NCBI GenBank assembly: GCA_019155185.1
Contig: CM032811.1
Span: forward strand, 772,344 to 836,343
Origin: Beaufortia kweichowensis
Lineage: Eukaryota; Chordata; Actinopteri; Cypriniformes; Gastromyzontidae
DNA length: 64,000 nucleotides
Direction of reading: 5' to 3'
Part shown: positions 1 to 10,696 of the stretch, in pieces
Layout: each line of letters opens with the position of its first letter
Numbering within the stretch: the stretch's first letter is position 1
The notes under the pieces: model-generated
The model's database searches: none
Seen by the model: only the letters and a program-made list of their open reading frames with translations
Told to the model about the DNA's origin: nothing
Translations under genes and position numbers: made by a program

Positions 1-99
1 GCCAGCTGGAACTTAAAATGTATTCATCAGGATCCATCGGAGAAGAGAGAGGAGTATAGGGAGAGAGGAAGAGAGAGAGAGAAGGAGACAAAACAGACT

Positions 100-350
100 A
101 ACATTAGTGTAGCGGCCGTTCACATGTAATGTTAAAGCCATACAGTAAAATTGGTGTATGTGTGCTTGGTTCCGGTTAAGCTAACTATTGCGGCCTAAGG
201 GAGTTAGGAGCTGAATTAGGTGAATGCGTGGCTAAAGAGATAAGTCTTTAGTCTAGATTTAAACTGCTCAAGTGTGTCTCGAACATCCCGAACATTGCTG
301 GGAAGTTTTGGTGCTAGGTAGGAGAAGGTGCTAGGCAGGAGAAGGATCTA
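100..350 (-). mobile_element. decayed L2-like LINE 3' coding end (copy 1)
   Basis: Read on the minus strand, about 238-312 translates to a stretch ending in DTLEQFKSRLKTYL, the characteristic C-terminal tail of L2/CR1-type reverse transcriptase ORFs in fish. It is a diverged second copy of the tail at 713-943. No complete domain survives. Family assignment rests on this motif only. Confidence 0.55.
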
Positions 351-399
351 CCAAGTCCTTGGAATTATTAACTGACCACTATTTTGCGAGTGCAAAGTC

Positions 400-945
400 C
401 GCGATGGATTGTAAGCTGATATTACTATTGTCAACTATTGACAAATAGTTAAAGAGATTAGCATAAATACTGTTTAGCATTATCATTAATGTAGTAACTA
501 GCATTAGCATTAGCTATAATGAGAGCAGGTTCTCCTCCTGACAGATCCAGCGTCAGGTCAGCGTATGGACTGGATACAACCTCAGAATAATAAGAAACAA
601 ACAAACTGAGAGTAAAATACTGTTTCACACCCTTAGATTCAACAAGTACATCAGATTGTTAGGGAAGTGTTCCCGGTTCCAGTTGATCTAATTAATGCAG
701 CCTAACAATCCCTTAGAGGATTTGTGTTATAAACTGTTGGACTATGTGTATGTTAAAGAGATAGATCTTTAATCTAGATTTAAACTGAGAGAGTGTGTCT
801 GCCTCCCGCACAGCACTAGGAAGACTATTCCAAAGTTTAGGTGCTAAATAGGAGAATGATCTACCAGCACTTGATTTAGAAACTCTATGTATTACCAAAA
901 GTGTTACTGTGTATCTGCTCTTCGCATGTATGATTTTATACATGG
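400..945 (-). mobile_element. L2-like LINE: C-terminus of ORF2 plus 3' UTR
   Basis: The minus-strand frame 713-943 encodes the tail of an L2-type reverse transcriptase (motif KLWNSLPSAVREADTLSQF followed by FKSRLKIYLF). It is followed at lower coordinates by a 3' UTR containing repeated GCTAATGCTA/ATTAATGCTA words at about 460-520. The same coding end and 3' UTR words recur at 49.6-50.16 kb, 20.3-20.75 kb and 63.2 kb, so this is one repeat family. The 5' part of the element is missing. Confidence 0.75.
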
Positions 946-959
946 CCCAGTAGCGTCGG

Positions 960-1660
960 CTACTGATGCACTGGTACAGGGTGGATGAAAGACCAAAACC
1001 TGTTGTTTTACATCAGATTGAAAAGCCAGTCTCATGCTTAGCAAATACAATGGATTATATGGCTTTAAAATGTTCCTAAATAATTACAGCATACCTGTTG
1101 TCTTGTTTACTGGTGTTAAATTATTTAGTTTAAAGACAATTATATAATGACTGTGAGTTTGTTTTACATCTGAATCCAATCCAGTGTAATTAAGACAGAG
1201 GCAAACACATTAAATAAACTAATAAACTAAATTAACACTCGCGCAGCATTTATTTCATCATGATTGTTATTAATAAGAGTTATTAATGCCTGCATCGAGT
1301 TTTGATTTAGTGTCATTTATAGTCAGGCATGTGTGGGGCAACCGTTAGCATGTTTTTTATTAGTCAACAACCATGTATTTTACAGTAACAACATTATAAC
1401 AAAAAATAACACTGGGGAGCTTACAATAAACTATTGAACAAAGCACAGATTTTCAAAGTTTTCAATGCCTTTTGTTTCAATAAAAATCGAATAGTATCAA
1501 TATAAAGTTTTTTTTCAAACTAGAATTTCTTTTTCAAATGTGATAAAAGATGTTTTTCTACCAGAAAGTTTAAACTGTGTATATGGAATCAAATGTATTA
1601 TATAAACAGAATTGTGATATTGTTTGTGGTTCTCTAAAGCCGTTAGCATGGGTCCTGACA
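960..1660. other. AT-rich intergenic DNA, nothing recognised
   Basis: AT-rich sequence between the LINE tail and the nmd3 promoter. I see no exon with splice sites, no RNA gene and no clear terminal repeats. Confidence 0.5.
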
Positions 1661-1676
1661 GCATGGGTCCTGGTAG

Positions 1677-1684
1677 TGACGTCA
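1677..1684. promoter_or_regulatory. palindromic CRE/ATF site (TGACGTCA) in the nmd3 promoter
   Basis: A full palindromic TGACGTCA lies about 60-100 bp upstream of the putative non-coding first exon of nmd3. A short direct repeat (GCATGGGTCCTG twice, about 1645-1672) precedes it. Full CRE sites close to the start are common in constitutively expressed vertebrate genes. Function here is inferred from sequence and position only. Confidence 0.55.
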
Positions 1685-1729
1685 TCAGCAAGCGTCCGCT
1701 GACAAACATGTGCTACAGCGACTGAAGTT

Positions 1730-1786
1730 TATAATCCCGAGGATCTGAACATTTCATCATTCATTTGATTGATCAGTTAAATCACG
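1730..1786 (+). promoter_or_regulatory. nmd3: putative non-coding exon 1 of nmd3
   Basis: A GTGAGT splice donor begins at 1787, after ATCACG. The next acceptor in the gene is TTCTAG at 3035-3040, two bases before the nmd3 initiator ATG, so a 5' UTR exon must lie upstream. This donor, just downstream of the CRE, is the best candidate. The transcription start is not visible and the left boundary is a guess. Confidence 0.5.
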
Positions 1787-2036
1787 GTGAGTATTTAACT
1801 CATGTGTGTTAACTGTTGTTACTGACATTCATCTCATTGAACAGCACCGCGCTTCTGCCTTATGGATGTGACATTCTCGGTCAAAACGAGTTGTTTTTAC
1901 TAAAGCCACCAGACATCAGAGAAATATCAGAGTCTATGCGAGAGTTATCCGTTTTAAAAATAACTAAAGAAAAAAAATTAAAAACAAAAGAACATTAGTT
2001 TCTGAGAGGCAACATAGTTTGTGGGATTTGAATTTC

Positions 2037-2882
2037 ACTGGTGTAGCACTGGTATATCACTGGTGTAGCACTGGTATATCACTGGTGTAGCACTGGTATA
2101 TCACTGGTATATCACTGGTATAGCACTGGTGTAGCACTGGTATATCACTGGTATATCACTGGTATAGCACTGGTGTAGCACTGGTATATCACTGGTGTAT
2201 CACTGGTGTATCACTGGTGTAGCACTGGTGTAGCACTGGTGTAGCACTGGTGTAGCACTGGTATATCTCTGGTATATCTCTGGTGTAGCACTGGTGTAGC
2301 ACTGGTATATCACTGGTATATCTCTGGTGTAGCACTGGTGTAGCACTGGTATATCACTGGTATATCTCTGGTGTAGCACTGGTATATCACTGGTATATCT
2401 CTGGTGTAGCACTGGTGTATCACTGGTATATCTCTGGTGTAGCACTGGTGTATCTCTGGTGTAGCACTGGTGTAGCACTGGTGTAGCACTGGTGTAGCAC
2501 TGGTGTAGCACTGGTGTAGCACTGGTGTAGCACTGGTGTAGCACTGGTATAGCACTGGTATATCACTGGTGTAGCACTGGTATATCACTGGTGTATCACT
2601 GGTATATCACTGGTGTATCACTGGTGTAGCACTGGTGTAGCACTGGTCTAGCACTGGTGTAGCACTGGTGTAGCACTGGTATATCACTGGTGTAGCACTG
2701 GTATAGCACTGGTGTAGCACTGGTATATCACTGGTGTAGCACTGGTGTAGCACTGGTGTAGCACTGGTGTAGCACTGGTGTAGCACTGGTATATCACTGG
2801 TGTAGCACTGGTATATCACTGGTATATCTCTGGTGTAGCACTGGTGTAGCACTGATGTATCTCTGGTGTAGCACTGGTGTGT
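2037..2882. repeat. 11-bp minisatellite in nmd3 intron 1 (about 76 copies)
   Basis: About 845 bp of head-to-tail 11-mers of the form TRTAKCWCTGG. Nearly all variation is at three positions: G/A at position 2, G/T at 5 and A/T at 7 (TGTAGCACTGG, TATATCACTGG, TATATCTCTGG, TATAGCACTGG, TGTATCACTGG and others). Because 11 is not a multiple of 3, the array stays open in several frames and yields long repetitive pseudo-ORFs. The repeat lies about 250 bp downstream of the putative first exon. Confidence 0.95.
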
Positions 2883-3042
2883 TCTCTTACTGGTAGTTCA
2901 GAGAATATCATAATGTGAACAGAACTAATAGCTTTTTTAAATAAACTTTTCGCATTTATGTATTAACTGAAAACTGGTCTTTGTTAGTTATTATTAGTTA
3001 TTTATTTTTTATTATTATGTGCATTATTATGTTGTTCTAGTC

Positions 3043-6000
3043 ATGGAGTACATGCAGGCCCCGCCATCAAGCAGCCAAGGCAATATGTGAGTATTACACG
3101 CGTCTCCTCATGAATGTTGTGTAAGTGTATTATTTAAGAATATTTGGATTGAAATGTTGTCATATTCAGACTGGTTGTTTTTCTCCGTCCGCTAGTCTTT
3201 GCTGTATGTGTGGCATCCCCGTTCCTCCAAACCCAGCCAACATGTGTGTGTCCTGCTTAAGAACTCAAGTGGACATCTCAGAAGGAATTCCCAAGCAGGT
3301 CTCCATCCATTTCTGCCGGCAGTGTGAACGGTAATTTATGTTCATTGCACTAGAAACTGTAGATTTGGGACCCGGAACAGCCCATCTTTGCGGTGAGACT
3401 ACATTAGGATTGTCATCTGTTTCTGTAGGTATTTACAGCCTCCAGGCACGTGGGTTCAGTGCGCTCTGGAGTCCAGGGAGCTTCTCGCTCTGTGTCTGAA
3501 GAAGCTAAAAAGCTCAATGGCGAAGGTCAGTAACGTACAGCAGTCTCGAGATAACGGAGCACAAATCAACCGATTCCAACCTCAGATTGTGTTTCCTTTC
3601 TTACCGTTAAGGTGAGGCTTATTGATGCTGGCTTCCTTTGGACAGAACCACACTCCAAAAGAATCAAGATTAAACTGACCATCCAGAAGGAGGTGTGGGA
3701 AATGCTTGACCGTGAGTGCCAGCTGGAGGTGTATGTTGAAATGTGACTGACGTGTTGTCACCGTCCGCAGGTGATGAATGGAGCCATTCTGCAGCAGATC
3801 TTTGTGGTGGAGTTCGTCATCCAGCCTCAGATGTGTGACGATTGCCATCGGGTGGAAGCTAAAGACTTCTGGAAAGCTGTAGTGCAAGTGAGGCAGAAGG
3901 TACGAACAGAACGCGGCCGGCTAGATTCTGTGCGACGTCCAGATAAAATCAGCATGTCGGCCAAAATCTTGTCTGGCTTAAGTCTTGCATTGTTTGATTC
4001 ACATATGGGCCCTGTAAGATGGATGTGAGAAAGATGTTTAAGATGCAGAGGAAGGGTCTGATGGAGAGAAGTGTTCTGTTTAACTTCACAGAAAGAGCTA
4101 TATGTTCCCAGGGCCAATAAATCACTTAGACAACAGCTGTAACCCTTACTGACCCACAAACATCACTTAGTTTACTTTAAATAATACGATTTCTTTTCTG
4201 CATGCAGGCACTTGAACTAAAACAAAGCTTTATATTTCTGCTGGAACACATCATTGGGTGTGTTTGTGGGAGTATGGATGTTGTGTCGCTGATGGAGCTG
4301 AACTCATGTTGAATAATGGCCATTTCTTCATTTTTGTTGTGTCAGGCGGTCCACAAGAAAACCTTTTACTACCTGGAGCAGCTGATCCTGAAGCACAAGC
4401 TCCATCAGAACACGGTCCGCATCAAAGAGATCCACGGTACATATCCCATCATCCTCTCTGTTTCTCTGTCTGTGATGATGCTGTGTGTGTTATTAACGGT
4501 TCTCTGCTGTGTTTTCAGACGGCATTGATTTTTATTACGCCTCAAAGCAGCACGCTCAGAAGATGGTGGATTTCTTGCAGTGCACGGTTCCCTGCAGGTA
4601 TGAAATAAATACCTTTATTTGTGTTCGGTCTTTTGTTTTCCCAGTAGTGTGTCAGGAACAGATATCTCGCCTCGCAGACGGACAACAAATAATGCTAATA
4701 TACACTCATAATGTGCTGAAAAACCCCAATTCTAGACTTTATCTTTCTGACAATGCCTCAGATGGCCAGATGGTGATTAATAAAAATTACAGTTTTATAA
4801 TACAGAATAAAGAGCTGCTGATGAACTGAAGCCATTCAGTTATCACAAATGTTTAGAACATCATTTTCATGTAAAACTATATATATATATATACATATGA
4901 TCTATCATTTACTTGGCCATAATGATTGTCAAACATTAGTGTTGAGATCAGAAGAGTGTTTCAGAAAGACCGTTTCACACACGTGATGGTCCTGATGAAG
5001 TTGGATGGGTTATGATGGCCTTAGTTTGAATGTTTTTAGCGTCAGGGCTTTTATTAGCATTCATGGTGTGCATTATGAGGTGGAAATCTTTACAGTTCAG
5101 ATTGTGATTGTGACGCCGTCATAAAACCATTAGGATATCTTTTCTACACACAAAATGTCTTTTTGCTTACTCTTTGATACTTCTAAAAGCAAATAATCTG
5201 TAATAAATGTTCTTGCAATATCTTTTATAATGAAAACAAATGCAAGCGTTAAAGTGTGAAGCTGTAGCAGCATGTTAACATACTCATCTGTCAAACTTAC
5301 GGTTTTAAAAACAAACGAGGTGGACCTGTATGTGAATGCTGACAGTAAATGTGTTCATGTACTCGTACATAACTGGATCATCTTTATCATTCAGTCAACA
5401 TTACATCAACCTTCTGTGAATCATACATGTCTGTACTGGGATTATACATTACCTTTCAGATCTCTGTATTGAGTTTCTGTCATCACTGCTTGATTTCTGT
5501 TGTTTGAAAGATGAAAGTTGATATCGGTGTGTTGGTGGCTAATGGAGAATGTTGTTTCTTAAGGTCAAAAGGCTTCTCAGAGCCTCATATCTCATGATGT
5601 TCATTCAAATACCTACAACTACAAAAGCTCGTTCTCAGTGGAGATTGTTCCTGTTTGTAAGGTAAACATCTTATAACCTCTTCTTACACAAAATGAGAAA
5701 CAGACTTTCTTAATGGGACTGCCAAGACAAATGATAACACGGGCACGATGGATGATTAAAAGATGGGAATCTCCGTTTATAACCAACCACACAATAATAT
5801 GAACAAAAGAAAACGAGTTGTTTGCGTCTGACTAAAGTCCTAACGTTCAATCTGTGTCAGAGAAAGCAGTTCATGATTTTATTTACAAACGGTCTTTTCA
5901 GCTACACGGCACCTTTTCCTGATTTGACCTTTCCTCTGGTGTGTTAGTGTATGGAAACCATCTGCAAAGTGTCCATGATGAAGCAAGCTGGCGTCTGTAA

Positions 6001-9000
6001 TTGAAATGCTTTTCTTGGACTACAGCGACCGCAAGGATTGTAGTCATCAGTTTACTTCCTCAATGTGGACATGTTACATATTTGCATGTTACCGCCCTAC
6101 TGTGCTTTTGAAATGCCAAAGTCCGTTTACAGAAGTCGGCCATTTGGACACCATGTTTGCAACGCTTCTGGGCAGATATTTCACTCATAACAAGACAACA
6201 ATCCCATCTACTTGAATGGGGAAAGGCAGATATTTCTAGAATTGCTTGCTAAAATCACAATTAAATAAATAATATTATGTAAATTAACGATATTTCCGAC
6301 CAACAATAAACCTGACGTGAACTGCACAGGAGACGTGCCCTCGCCATAGTAGGAAAAACATGCGCGCTGATCACAAAAGTGCCGAGATAAAAGTTAAAAA
6401 GAGATTAAAAACAGCGATCAAAATAGAGCAAATCACATTTTGACTCATTTTTTAATTACAGTGATAATTTAACAATTTTTAGTTGACATTCAAAATCGTG
6501 GTAAAATCTTGATCTCTGTTTGAAATGTAAAAACGTCACATTTCTTAATTTATTCAGAATTGTGCAGCTGTAGCATTTTTATTTTTAAAGAACATTTAGT
6601 TATTTGTGTCACACACACTTTATTATGTTAAATGACTTTGATATTTGCAATATTAAATGTCATGAGAATTACTCAGACGTGCATTAGATGATTGAGTTCT
6701 CATGTGATGTGTGTTTTGTCTGGCAGGATAACGTGGTGTGTCTGTCTCCACGGCTCGCTCAGAGTCTGGGTAACATGGGTCAAGTGTGTGTGTGTATCCG
6801 GGTGACCAGTGGAATTCACCTGATTGACCCCAACACCCTACAGAGTGAGTTACATCTCATTCTGACGTCACACACCACATCTTCCAGCTCCAGATGCTGT
6901 ATGACAATAACAAATAATGCTGAAATACACTGACGGGATCCTGCAAGAGTTCAGCTTCATGTGTGAGATGAATCAATAGTGCTCGTAAACCACTGCCCTG
7001 AATGAGAGATTTGACCAGAAACTTCTATTTCTTATGTGATATACAACATTTATGCATTTTAGCAGACGCTTTTACTTGTAAGCAACTCAACAAAGCATTT
7101 AAACAGTATGTGCTGTGAATAAACCAGTCCAGCTACAGGAACTTTTCTCTCAGTTTTATGTCAAACATGATTGTATCTGTCATTGTGCGGTTTCATTCGT
7201 CTAGAATAATTAAATCGGTAGCTTTTATGGAAAGTTCAGAGCTGCTGTTTTCTCACCAGCATTTGACGACATTAAACATTTCATTTCAGTCGCGGAGGTG
7301 GATAGCAACACTTTCTGGCGTCACCCGTTCAACAGTCTGTGTAGCCCACGGCAGCTGGAGGAGTTTCTCGTCATGGACGTGGACATCATCAGAGATCAGA
7401 AACTGGGGGCCGGCGCTGGACTCACATCCAATAGGGTACATTTATCTATATAAACATGCAGAAATAACACACATCTGTAACATCTGATTCAATGAGACGT
7501 GTGTGTGTGTGTGTGTGTTTCCAGCACACATTAGCTGAGGTTTGGGTTCAGAAGACATCAGATATGGACTCTGGTCATCAGTATCACTGCAAAACATTTA
7601 TGGGTCATCTGTTGAACATTGGAGATCTGGTTCTCGGGTCAGTTCCTTCACACGCACCACCTGATTTATCAACTACAGATGATGATTATTACTGACACGC
7701 TTCTCTTTACACTTTAGATTTGATTTCGCCAATGCCAATATCAATGATGAGTTTCTCAATAAGATGAACCCTCATCACGTCCCTGATGTGGTAAGTCAGT
7801 TTCTCGCAGAGTGAACACAGGTGTAGATCAACACATACAACAACTATATGAAATAAAGACAAAATTGTAAGTAACCCTATAGAGGAATAGTTCATGTCAT
7901 CTCAGATATATATGACTTCCTTTCTTCACTTCTTCTGATAGTTGTTGTATGATATTTTGAACCTTTAAAGTAAAGTACTGCCATAATTTAGCACAGATAT
8001 GCGTTAAGATCCGATGAATCTGCTCAGAATTTTCAAACATATCAGAAGACATTTGTTAATCCACTGGAGTGGAGATAGATGGATGTGCTTCAGCATGTAA
8101 ATATTTTAATATAAAATTATTTTTTTGTCATATTCAGCTGCCATGAGATAACACCACAGAGTGTCCGAACTCTTTTTTTTGTCTTGAGTTTGAATGTTTT
8201 ATGAAGAAAGATGTGCTCCTGGTGTTTAGGTGCTGATAAAGAAGAGTTATGATCGTGTGAGGCGTGTGAGAAACAGAGTCTGGAAACTGAAGGAGTTGGA
8301 CAGAGAGAGAGAAGCTGTCGACACAGATGATGAGAGGTACAGTTACTGAAAGAATCATAAAGATTTACTGAGATCAGGTGATCGGAGAAGTGAATCATGA
8401 GAATAAAAGGCCACGATGAATCTATATTTGTTGCCATGTCTGTTAAACACTTTTTCTTAATTCAGAAAGGAAATAAATGTGTTGTATATGTAATGGTTGG
8501 ATGTTTCTTGTAGACAATACAATGAGTTTCTGGAGGACCTGGAGGAAGATGATGTCCTGAGGAAGAACATTAACATCTTCAGAGGTACAAACACACACAC
8601 ATGCGTGTTCTCACTGTCCTGTCAGTGTTATTCTTCATTCTAACATTAAAGGTGTTTACAGGACACACGAGTCTTGATCAGTATTTTTATATAGAGCAGT
8701 TTTATTTTACTTAAAGCGCTTGGACTCGCATGACCAATATTATTCATTAATGTTATGGACTGCTAATAGGATTCTACTCGAAATGAAATTATTTCATTAT
8801 TTAATTACCCTCATGACGTTTAAACCTCCCGTGGCTTTTTTGTTCTTTGGTTTCTAAGCCGTGATGTATATTTCAAGTGTTGTTCTTCTCTCGGCACACA
8901 TTCTCTGTGCCTAAATAGCGATGCTGGCACTGAAATTATGAATATCAACCGAAACATATCGGCGATATCCACAACAGGTGTAAAGTGTGTTATGTGTCTG

Positions 9001-9379
9001 TCCTTACACAGAAAGAAAATAAATGTTTTAATTCCTAACTGTTAGTACACAGTGTACCAAGTATGTGGACTGTAGTGCACAACTACTGTAATAAACATTT
9101 GCTTTTCATGATAAGTCAAAAGACATCTTATGAAGTGTGTTCTGTTTTTTTCTTTGTTTTCCACCAAAGTATTTCAATGCACTAGTTGTCAGACAGAGAC
9201 AGCCCTAATTCTCACTGTATTCATCTGATTTTCTGCGTCCAGACACGTCAAAGATCCCGGTGGAGAGCGACACCGATGATGACGGAGCTCCCAGGATCTC
9301 TCTGGCAGAGATGTTGGAGGATTTGAGCTTGAGTGACGCCACGGGTGGAGAAGGGGCTGACATGATGACAGATGAATGA
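3043..9379 (+). CDS. nmd3: 60S ribosomal export protein NMD3 (15 coding exons)
   Basis: NMD3 is the adaptor that binds pre-60S subunits in the nucleus and recruits the exportin CRM1 for export to the cytoplasm. Coding exons with GT-AG borders: 3043-3086, 3196-3330, 3429-3525, 3612-3692, 3771-3899, 4346-4436, 4519-4597, 5564-5661, 6727-6844, 7290-7435, 7525-7637, 7718-7790, 8230-8336, 8514-8584 and 9243-9379 (TGA at 9377). The N-terminus carries CxxC pairs typical of the family zinc-binding region (CCMC near residue 17, CVSC, CRQC, then CDDC). The C-terminus has the acidic SDTDDD stretch and the leucine-rich LAEMLEDLSL export signal. Exon lengths sum to 1519 nt, one more than a multiple of three. 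The excess lies at the start of the 5564 exon, where codons for a conserved KASQ segment are one base out of frame. Corrected length would be about 505 residues, close to the family size (about 503). The rest reads cleanly, so the gene is real and the break is probably a sequence error. Confidence 0.96.
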
Positions 9380-9468
9380 ACACGGATCACGCTCTGTACA
9401 TCAGCACTTTTCTGTAGGGATGTAATCTCATTTCAAAAGCTGTGGTGCAGTTCTGCTTCAACTAACCC

Positions 9469-9474
9469 ATTAAA
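9469..9474 (+). terminator. candidate nmd3 poly(A) signal ATTAAA
   Basis: ATTAAA lies 90 bp after the nmd3 stop codon. A canonical AATAAA also occurs near 9706. Either could set the transcript end. Choice not resolvable from sequence. Confidence 0.4.
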
Positions 9475-9754
9475 AGATCCATTTAATCAACTGTGCTCGT
9501 TAGTCATTTCTAACAGATTAAAAGATATTTCCTCCTTGTCATAGTATATTTAGAAACAACACTGTTCCTGTGTAATTGCTGGAGGTTGGGATTAGGGTTG
9601 CAAAATTGTGGGAATTTGCAAAGTAGTTCTCTAGTATGCTGCTTGACAAGTGTTTATCTGTTCATCTAGCCCATTTCTGTTTACTCATATAAAGCTATCA
9701 AGGCTAAATAAAGTGGGCGCAGGACTGATGAGTTGAAATGTTTATTTAAATTGT

Positions 9755-9860
9755 GATCACTGTACAGTAGCTGTCCATCAGTTGAGCTTGAACACAAATG
9801 ATAACAGTAAGCGTGTAAAAGCAGCGAAACAGTCTTAACTACTGGACCCGCATTCTGCCC
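9755..9860. repeat. diverged duplicate, copy A (partner at 11072-11185)
   Basis: About 106 bp shares long identical words (GCTTGAACACAAAT, ACTGGACCCGCATTCTGCCC) in the same order with 11072-11185. The two copies flank the last exon of the P450 gene. I cannot tell whether this is an interspersed repeat or a local duplication. Confidence 0.6.
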
Positions 9861-10111
9861 AGCTCCTATTGATTCCTGAACCGACTTCGTGTACTGGCTC
9901 GCTTATACAGTTCCTGCTTAAATGACCAGTCAGTTTAAATTTGAACAGTAAATGAAATGTGTTATATAAAGATATAAAGAAAAAGTCATCAGGTGAGTAT
10001 GTAAAGACTTATGAAGGTTTATTGTTTACTAGAATTGGTAAAGGCATAAAGGTTTCTGCTTCCCTCAGGTCTCAATCTGATGACCCAAGCATCCTTTTGA
10101 TTTCTCTTTAG

Positions 10112-10251
10112 CAACAGGGTTCTATAACTGGATGAATACTCCTGCTGAAATGAAACCTAAGGCCGTAATGGGCAATGTTGGTTTCTTTTGTGAACATGGC
10201 TCGTGGCCTAAGCAGAGCTACTATATCTATATGTGCTCAGCTGAACATTAA
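10112..10251 (+). CDS. orphan exon-like segment, 46 codons to a stop, unidentified
   Basis: A pyrimidine-rich tract ending TTTCTCTTTAG (acceptor at 10111) precedes an open phase-2 segment. It starts with TGFYNWMNTP, ends YYIYMCSAEH and stops at 10249-10251. It has ordinary amino-acid composition, with several aromatic residues and two cysteines. I do not recognise the family and see no convincing partner exons. It could be the last exon of a decayed gene, a mobile-element exon or chance. Confidence 0.2.
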
Positions 10252-10696
10252 ATGATCATCTGTGACCTCACTCACGTCTATGTGTTTTTAATATCAGACT
10301 CTGGACTCCCGTTCATTACCTACATAGAGAGTGGAACTGAGCACTATTTCACATGCTGTGTTTCTGTGATTAGCCAGGATATGAAGGAAAGGCTATTGAC
10401 TGTTTTTGTACCAGAAGAAGTGCCTTGGGTTTTTGTTTAAAGTAAGTTTGTCAGGTTTAAAGACCTGACCAAAGAGCACCTTCTGGCCTTACTCCGAGGT
10501 TCTTCAGGCAAGTAGCGCTCCATGGCTTTTCTGTTTTTCAGTTATTTATCTTATGATGGCAATATTTTGTTGTTATTCATTAATTAATAATGTACCAACG
10601 TTTGAATTAAGACTAGGACTTGACTTAAATTTGAAAAAAGAATATATAAAGCTTTAAGCAAATACATTTCAAGACAGGTTGCAGTACTTATGTTGG

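Noticed and set aside
2200..2852. Long minus-strand ORFs of repeating LHQCYTSATPV-like peptides
   Set aside because: They are the 11-bp minisatellite read in frame. No start context, no conservation expected, and several frames are open at once.
3043..9379. nmd3 as a pseudogene because of the frame break
   Set aside because: All other 14 coding exons have intact splice sites and conserved sequence, and one surplus base accounts for everything.
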